64,000 nucleotides of DNA from G965202915 sp965202915 (GTDB taxonomy: Bacteria > Pseudomonadota > Gammaproteobacteria > Eutrophobiales > Eutrophobiaceae): positions 248,001 through 312,000 of the forward strand of contig OZ241847.1 of NCBI GenBank assembly GCA_965202915.1. Direction: 5' to 3'. Both the position numbers and the translations under genes were made by a program. A model generated the notes under the pieces. It saw only the letters and a program-made list of their open reading frames with translations, ran no database searches and was not told where the DNA came from. Every line of letters begins with the position of its first letter. The first letter of the stretch is position 1. Of this stretch, positions 60,337 to 64,000 are shown one piece after another.

Positions 60337-62481
60337 TTATAAATTCTCGCGGGCGTCAACGGGTGCGGTTTTATCAACCGTTTTTAATTCCGTTGGTAAA
60401 ATTATTTCCGGGACAATCAGGTCGTTGAGTATATTGGCGGTTTCATTCAATAAAACGTCAATGGGCTCAGTTTGGTCTTCATCATCACCGTCCTCAAGTG
60501 GTTCCAATCCCTGTAGAACGCGCATTTTATTTTGTATCTCTTTTTTTGTTTTAAGCATGTTTTCTCTTTCCCGGGTGCGCGTTGTTTCCAACAGTGATAC
60601 GTCTTTACGTTCGTTACGGGCGCGGGTTAATGTAATATCCTCCAGGAATAACTGGAATATTTCATTATCCTCTATTCTGTCGCCGTGTTTTGCCTTTGCA
60701 ACCGCAAAACTGTCCACCGGGGCATTGGCGGCAACATATTTGGCCGGTTTTACTCTATCCCAGGGCAGGGCATTGTCATAGGCGCGTTCACCCTGTTTGG
60801 AAGAGTCCTGCGCGGTCGGGAAAATAATATCCGGCACCACGCCTTTATACTGCGTGCTACCGCCAACGATGCGATAAAACTGGGCAATAGTGGTTTTCAA
60901 ACGGCCCAGGTCTTCATCGGAATCTTTTATTAAGTTGTTTAAATTGATTATATTCTGCACCGTGCCTTTGCCAAAAGTGGGTTCACCGATGATGATGCCT
61001 CTGTGGTAATCCTGTATCGCACCGGCAAAGATCTCCGAAGCCGAAGCACTGCTGCGGTCGACCAATACCGCCATCGGACCGGCATAACTGATGCCGGGAG
61101 CCGGGTCCCGGTTGATTTCCACCCGCCCGGAAGAATCCTTGGTTTGTACAATCGGTCCCTGATCGATAAACAGGCCGGTTAATTCCAACGCTTCAAACAA
61201 TGAACCACCGCCGTTGTCTCGAAGATCGATAATCAGCCCGTCTATTTCCTGCCGTTCCAAATCATTAATTAATCTTCGCACGTCCCTGGTTGTACTTTTA
61301 TAATCCTTTTGTTTTTTGGCCTGGGCGACAAAGTCTATGTAAAAGGTCGGGATATTAATGACGCCGATCCTGGTATTGCTTTCGGGCAATTCAATAATCG
61401 ATGAACTTGCCGATTGTTCTTCCAGATTGATCTTATTGCGCCTAAGGGTAATGCGTTTTACCGGGCCTTCATATCCGGTATCCTTTGGGATGATTTCCAA
61501 TCGTAACAGGGTATTCTTCGGCCCTCGTATTTTGGCGACGACGTCATCAAGGCGCCAGCCGACCACGTCAATAATTTCACCCTCCGCCCCCTGGCCAACG
61601 CCCACTATCCTGTCCTCATCGTTTAATTGGCCGCTCGCTTCAGCGGGCCCGCCCGGTATGATTTTCACAATCTGAGTGTAATCATTTTCACTACGCAATA
61701 CCGCGCCAATGCCTTCAAGGGAAAGACGCATGCTGATATCAAAATTTTCCGAAGTACGCGGCGATAAGTACATGGTATGCGGGTCTATCGCAGTGGTATA
61801 GGCGTTGATAAATAATTGAAAGATATCATTTGCATCCAGTTGAAAGGTGCTGGTTCTGAAGCGATTATATCGGTCGCTCAGGGTTTTGTTTATTTCCTTT
61901 GCCTCCTTTTCGGCAAGGCGCAGACTGAGCACGTCATTTTTGACTTTCTTGCGCCACAGGGCATTGATTTGTTGATCGTTTTCAGACCAGGATTCTTCCC
62001 GGCGATCAAATCGATAGGTCTCATTCTTTTTGAAATCAAATTCCTCATCGAGCAAATCAAGCGCAAGGCCGGTGCGCTCGTCGACACGCTGACGATATCG
62101 TTTGAAAATTTCAAATGCGAGTGATATGTCCAGATCATTTATTGCGTTATCCAATTCATACTGGTAGCGCCTGAATTCATCGATATCCGGCTGGATAAAA
62201 TAGGATTTGTTGTGATCCAGAATTTCAAAATAGTTATTCAGGATAATTGACGAAAGCGAATCATCCAATTGAGGTTTTTTATAATGATCCGCGGACAGGA
62301 TACGGCTGATTAATTTAACTGCCTGTTTGTGTCTCTGCTGCTGGTGGAGCTCTTCAACGGGAACGGTGGGGACCGCCGCCCATATCTGATTGCAGGCAAG
62401 CAAAAGCGCCAGAAATAATGAGCCTGATTGTAATCGCATCAAAGGTCTAATATTGTTAATCGCTTGGTGGTCGTGTTTCAT
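60337..62481 (-). CDS. prc: Carboxy-terminal processing (tail-specific) protease Prc
   Basis: 714 residues from the ATG at 62481; a TTG at 62496 is an unlikely earlier start. A signal peptide (SGSLFLALLLACNQIWAAV) exports it to the periplasm. Order: N-terminal helical domain with DHNKSYFIQPDIDEFRRY, PDZ domain (about 235-330, MRLSLEGIGAVLRSENDYTQ), and the S41 core with the catalytic Ser in LVDRSSASASEIFAGAIQDY and Lys in GEPTFGKGTVQNI. It trims C-termini of periplasmic proteins such as FtsI and degrades MepS in E. coli. Full-length. Confidence 0.95.
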   Translation of the reverse strand: MKHDHQAINNIRPLMRLQSGSLFLALLLACNQIWAAVPTVPVEELHQQQRHKQAVKLISRILSADHYKKPQLDDSLSSIILNNYFEILDHNKSYFIQPDIDEFRRYQYELDNAINDLDISLAFEIFKRYRQRVDERTGLALDLLDEEFDFKKNETYRFDRREESWSENDQQINALWRKKVKNDVLSLRLAEKEAKEINKTLSDRYNRFRTSTFQLDANDIFQLFINAYTTAIDPHTMYLSPRTSENFDISMRLSLEGIGAVLRSENDYTQIVKIIPGGPAEASGQLNDEDRIVGVGQGAEGEIIDVVGWRLDDVVAKIRGPKNTLLRLEIIPKDTGYEGPVKRITLRRNKINLEEQSASSSIIELPESNTRIGVINIPTFYIDFVAQAKKQKDYKSTTRDVRRLINDLERQEIDGLIIDLRDNGGGSLFEALELTGLFIDQGPIVQTKDSSGRVEINRDPAPGISYAGPMAVLVDRSSASASEIFAGAIQDYHRGIIIGEPTFGKGTVQNIINLNNLIKDSDEDLGRLKTTIAQFYRIVGGSTQYKGVVPDIIFPTAQDSSKQGERAYDNALPWDRVKPAKYVAANAPVDSFAVAKAKHGDRIEDNEIFQLFLEDITLTRARNERKDVSLLETTRTRERENMLKTKKEIQNKMRVLQGLEPLEDGDDEDQTEPIDVLLNETANILNDLIVPEIILPTELKTVDKTAPVDARENL

Positions 62482-62674
62482 GGTAATGGTAATCAATTAT
62501 TGAATTGTTGTCATGACGTTAGCAGTCAGTATGGCCCGGATTGGCCATGCCGACCATTTATATCGGTTCTCTTACGGCTTTGGCCTGATGCCGGTGATCT
62601 CCCCGGGGCAGGGTGCGGGCCGTTGCCGGAGTCGGGAACCCTCTACCGGGTGGGCACAGGCACCGACCTCGGTT

Positions 62675-63277
62675 TTATATCGCTTTAAGCCGCTGCAGTT
62701 GTTGGTATATTTTTTCCGCCATTTGTTTGTATCCTTTATCGTTTGGATGCACCGGATCCGATTTAAGTTCATTGTCGGCAAGTATTTCCGGTAACAGATC
62801 ATCCGCCAGTGGCACCTGGGTGGCCGAGGCGACCTGCAAATACAAATCGGCCGTGCTTAAAAATAACCCCGGTTTGGGGACGCCCAATAGTAATACATCG
62901 ATGTTTTTTGCCCGCGCCAGATTGATCATCGCGATCAGATTCGACGCGGCGGCATCGATATCCTTTTTTCTAAGCAAGTCGTTGCCGGCGTGACATAAAA
63001 TTAATAAAGCCGGTTGGTGTTTGTCCAACAGTCCGGGTAAACGGTTTAATCCCTGTTCCGACAGTTCACCGGGCACGCCGGCGTTGATCACTTCTCGGCC
63101 GGTTAAGGCCTGCAACAGGGTGGGGTAACTTTCCGATGGGTCCGCTCCGGTGCCATAGGTAAGACTGTCGCCAAAGGCCAGAATCACCGCGTCTTTTGCC
63201 AGTGGTTTGAGCCCGGGCGGGGCCTCCGAGCAACCATAGGCAAGCAGAATAAACAGCAAGGCAAGTCTTGATCGCAT
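62675..63277 (-). CDS. SGNH/GDSL esterase lipoprotein (TesA/arylesterase type)
   Basis: 200 residues from the ATG at 63277. The signal sequence ends in a lipobox, ILLAYGC, so the mature protein is a lipoprotein of the cell envelope. SGNH blocks are ILAFGDSLTYGTGADP (Ser), INAGVPGELSEQGL (Gly), LLILCHAGNDLLRK (Asn) and DPVHPNDKGYKQMAEKIY (Asp-His). It hydrolyses thioesters or esters, as TesA and arylesterases do. It is 37 bases from the dusA end on the same strand. Confidence 0.88.
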   Translation of the reverse strand: MRSRLALLFILLAYGCSEAPPGLKPLAKDAVILAFGDSLTYGTGADPSESYPTLLQALTGREVINAGVPGELSEQGLNRLPGLLDKHQPALLILCHAGNDLLRKKDIDAAASNLIAMINLARAKNIDVLLLGVPKPGLFLSTADLYLQVASATQVPLADDLLPEILADNELKSDPVHPNDKGYKQMAEKIYQQLQRLKAI

Positions 63278-63314
63278 GGTGGGTCTCAATTTCGCTCCGG
63301 CATTCGCTTATGGG

Positions 63315-64000
63315 TTAATAAATTTGATTCATGGCTTCGCTTATCACTTCCACCCCGGCATTCGGGCGCCGGGATTTTTCGGATAATATCCGGCGATATG
63401 CGCGGGCCCCGGGTTGCCCCTGAAACAGGCCGACAATATGCCTGCTCATCTGTTTTAGATCTGATCCTGCGGCTATCTGCCGCGCCGCGTAATCGCTGAA
63501 TTTTACAATAATATCATTTCTTGACGCCTTTGGCCCGCGTTTATCGGACAGCATCTGATCGATCTCCGCCAGAAAATAGGGTTTTTGATAGGTGCTCCTG
63601 CCCAACATTACGCCGTCAACGAATTCAAGCTGCCGTTTGATCTGATCGAGGCTGGTGATTCCGCCGTTGATGGTGATATGCAAGTGAGGGAAGTCCCGCT
63701 TTATCTGATGCACGGTTTCATACCGTAACGGCGGCACAGTGCGGTTGTCCTTGGGCGACAGGCCGTTTAATAACGCGTTGCGCGCGTGCAGGATAAAAAT
63801 CTCACAGCCGGCCCGGCTGACCGTTGCAATGAAATTATGCAGATCCCGGTGGGAATGGTTATTAATGCCGATCCTTGATTTAACCGATACCGGCACCGAA
63901 ACCGCGTTCATCATCGCGGCCACACATTCCGCGACCAGGCCCGGTGTGGCCATCAAACACGCACCAAACCGGCCCCGGCGAACGCGGTTGCTGGGACAGC
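63315..64000 (-). CDS. dusA: tRNA-dihydrouridine(20/20a) synthase DusA (5' part outside window)
   Basis: The frame is open to the window edge, reading CPSNRVRRGRFGACLMA, the segment holding the catalytic Cys (FGACLM), so about 228 C-terminal residues of ~330 are present. Later motifs are VPVSVKSRIGIN, EIFILHARNALLNGLSPKDN, HITINGGITSLDQI, FVDGVMLGRSTYQKPYFLAE and ISRHIVGLF-like MSRHIVGLFQGQPGARAYRR, typical of DusA. The enzyme reduces U20/U20a in the D-loop with FMN and NADPH. The in-frame ATG at 63956 is internal, not the start. Confidence 0.95.
   Translation of the reverse strand, partial: CPSNRVRRGRFGACLMATPGLVAECVAAMMNAVSVPVSVKSRIGINNHSHRDLHNFIATVSRAGCEIFILHARNALLNGLSPKDNRTVPPLRYETVHQIKRDFPHLHITINGGITSLDQIKRQLEFVDGVMLGRSTYQKPYFLAEIDQMLSDKRGPKASRNDIIVKFSDYAARQIAAGSDLKQMSRHIVGLFQGQPGARAYRRILSEKSRRPNAGVEVISEAMNQIY

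Overview
The window looks like one contiguous piece of a mid-GC gammaproteobacterial chromosome, probably from a marine or other aquatic, cobalamin-using aerobe. The inference rests on the gene set: MltF, CmoA/CmoB, TrhO, rpsO-pnp, a DUF2333 protein, AvtA, Prc, MtaB and DusA are all in their gammaproteobacterial form. A TonB-dependent receptor and a sodium:solute symporter fit an aquatic heterotroph. No tRNA, rRNA, CRISPR array or intact insertion sequence was seen. The first gene (mltF) and the last (dusA) are cut by the window edges.

Layout. 1-7.0 kb: mltF end, a DUF4399 protein, then a tight run trhO-cmoA-cmoB (tRNA U34 wobble modification) plus a PQQ-type sugar dehydrogenase, then an MFS exporter. 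7.0-8.9 kb: a decayed accessory patch with an HNH nuclease gene, an adhesin remnant and a coiled-coil gene built from 11/7-residue repeats. 8.9-12.9 kb: patatin, peroxiredoxin, exported MsrB, an EamA transporter and a small secreted protein. 13.0-16.6 kb: a Ser/Thr kinase convergent with an AAA+ ATPase/small-protein pair that looks AT-richer than its neighbours. 16.6-29.1 kb: housekeeping genes (acyltransferase, metH, rpsO-pnp, DUF2333, M28 peptidase, glycerate kinase, avtA). 29.1-39.7 kb: a REC/degenerate GGDEF-EAL protein with a cyclic-nucleotide-binding protein, an SDR, a coupled DuOB-like/DUF488/DUF488 trio, a GMC oxidoreductase remnant, two back-to-back msrA genes, a PilZ-like protein and a second 11/7-repeat protein. 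39.9-58.9 kb: a large catabolic island. 58.9-64 kb: mtaB, prc, a SGNH lipoprotein and dusA.

The catabolic island is the most interesting part. A LacI-type regulator sits between two divergent gene sets. Leftward are lacI, a HisD/HpsN-like dehydrogenase, an SDR, a double NTF2/SnoaL-like protein, an RraA-like aldolase, a frameshifted tdh and kbl. Rightward are a TonB-dependent receptor, a bicupin, two more double NTF2-like proteins flanking a COG3618 amidohydrolase, then an oppositely oriented symporter. A divergent alpha/beta hydrolase and a MetE-like zinc protein close it. The 12-mer ACTCCGAAGTCA (or its complement) occurs at three inter-operon positions. One copy is the centre of a perfect inverted repeat with 17-bp arms, and another overlaps the -35 of a good sigma70 promoter reading into lacI. 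This points to a single LacI regulon for uptake and oxidation of one unknown small organic substrate, possibly ending in an aldol cleavage and a threonine-to-glycine step.

The second candidate system is the DuOB-like/DUF488/DUF488 cassette, whose three genes abut or overlap. The third is the AAA+ protein with four 19-residue acidic repeats beside a small cysteine-containing protein and a kinase. Genome decay is visible in three places: the GMC oxidoreductase remnant, the adhesin remnant and the single-base deletion in tdh.
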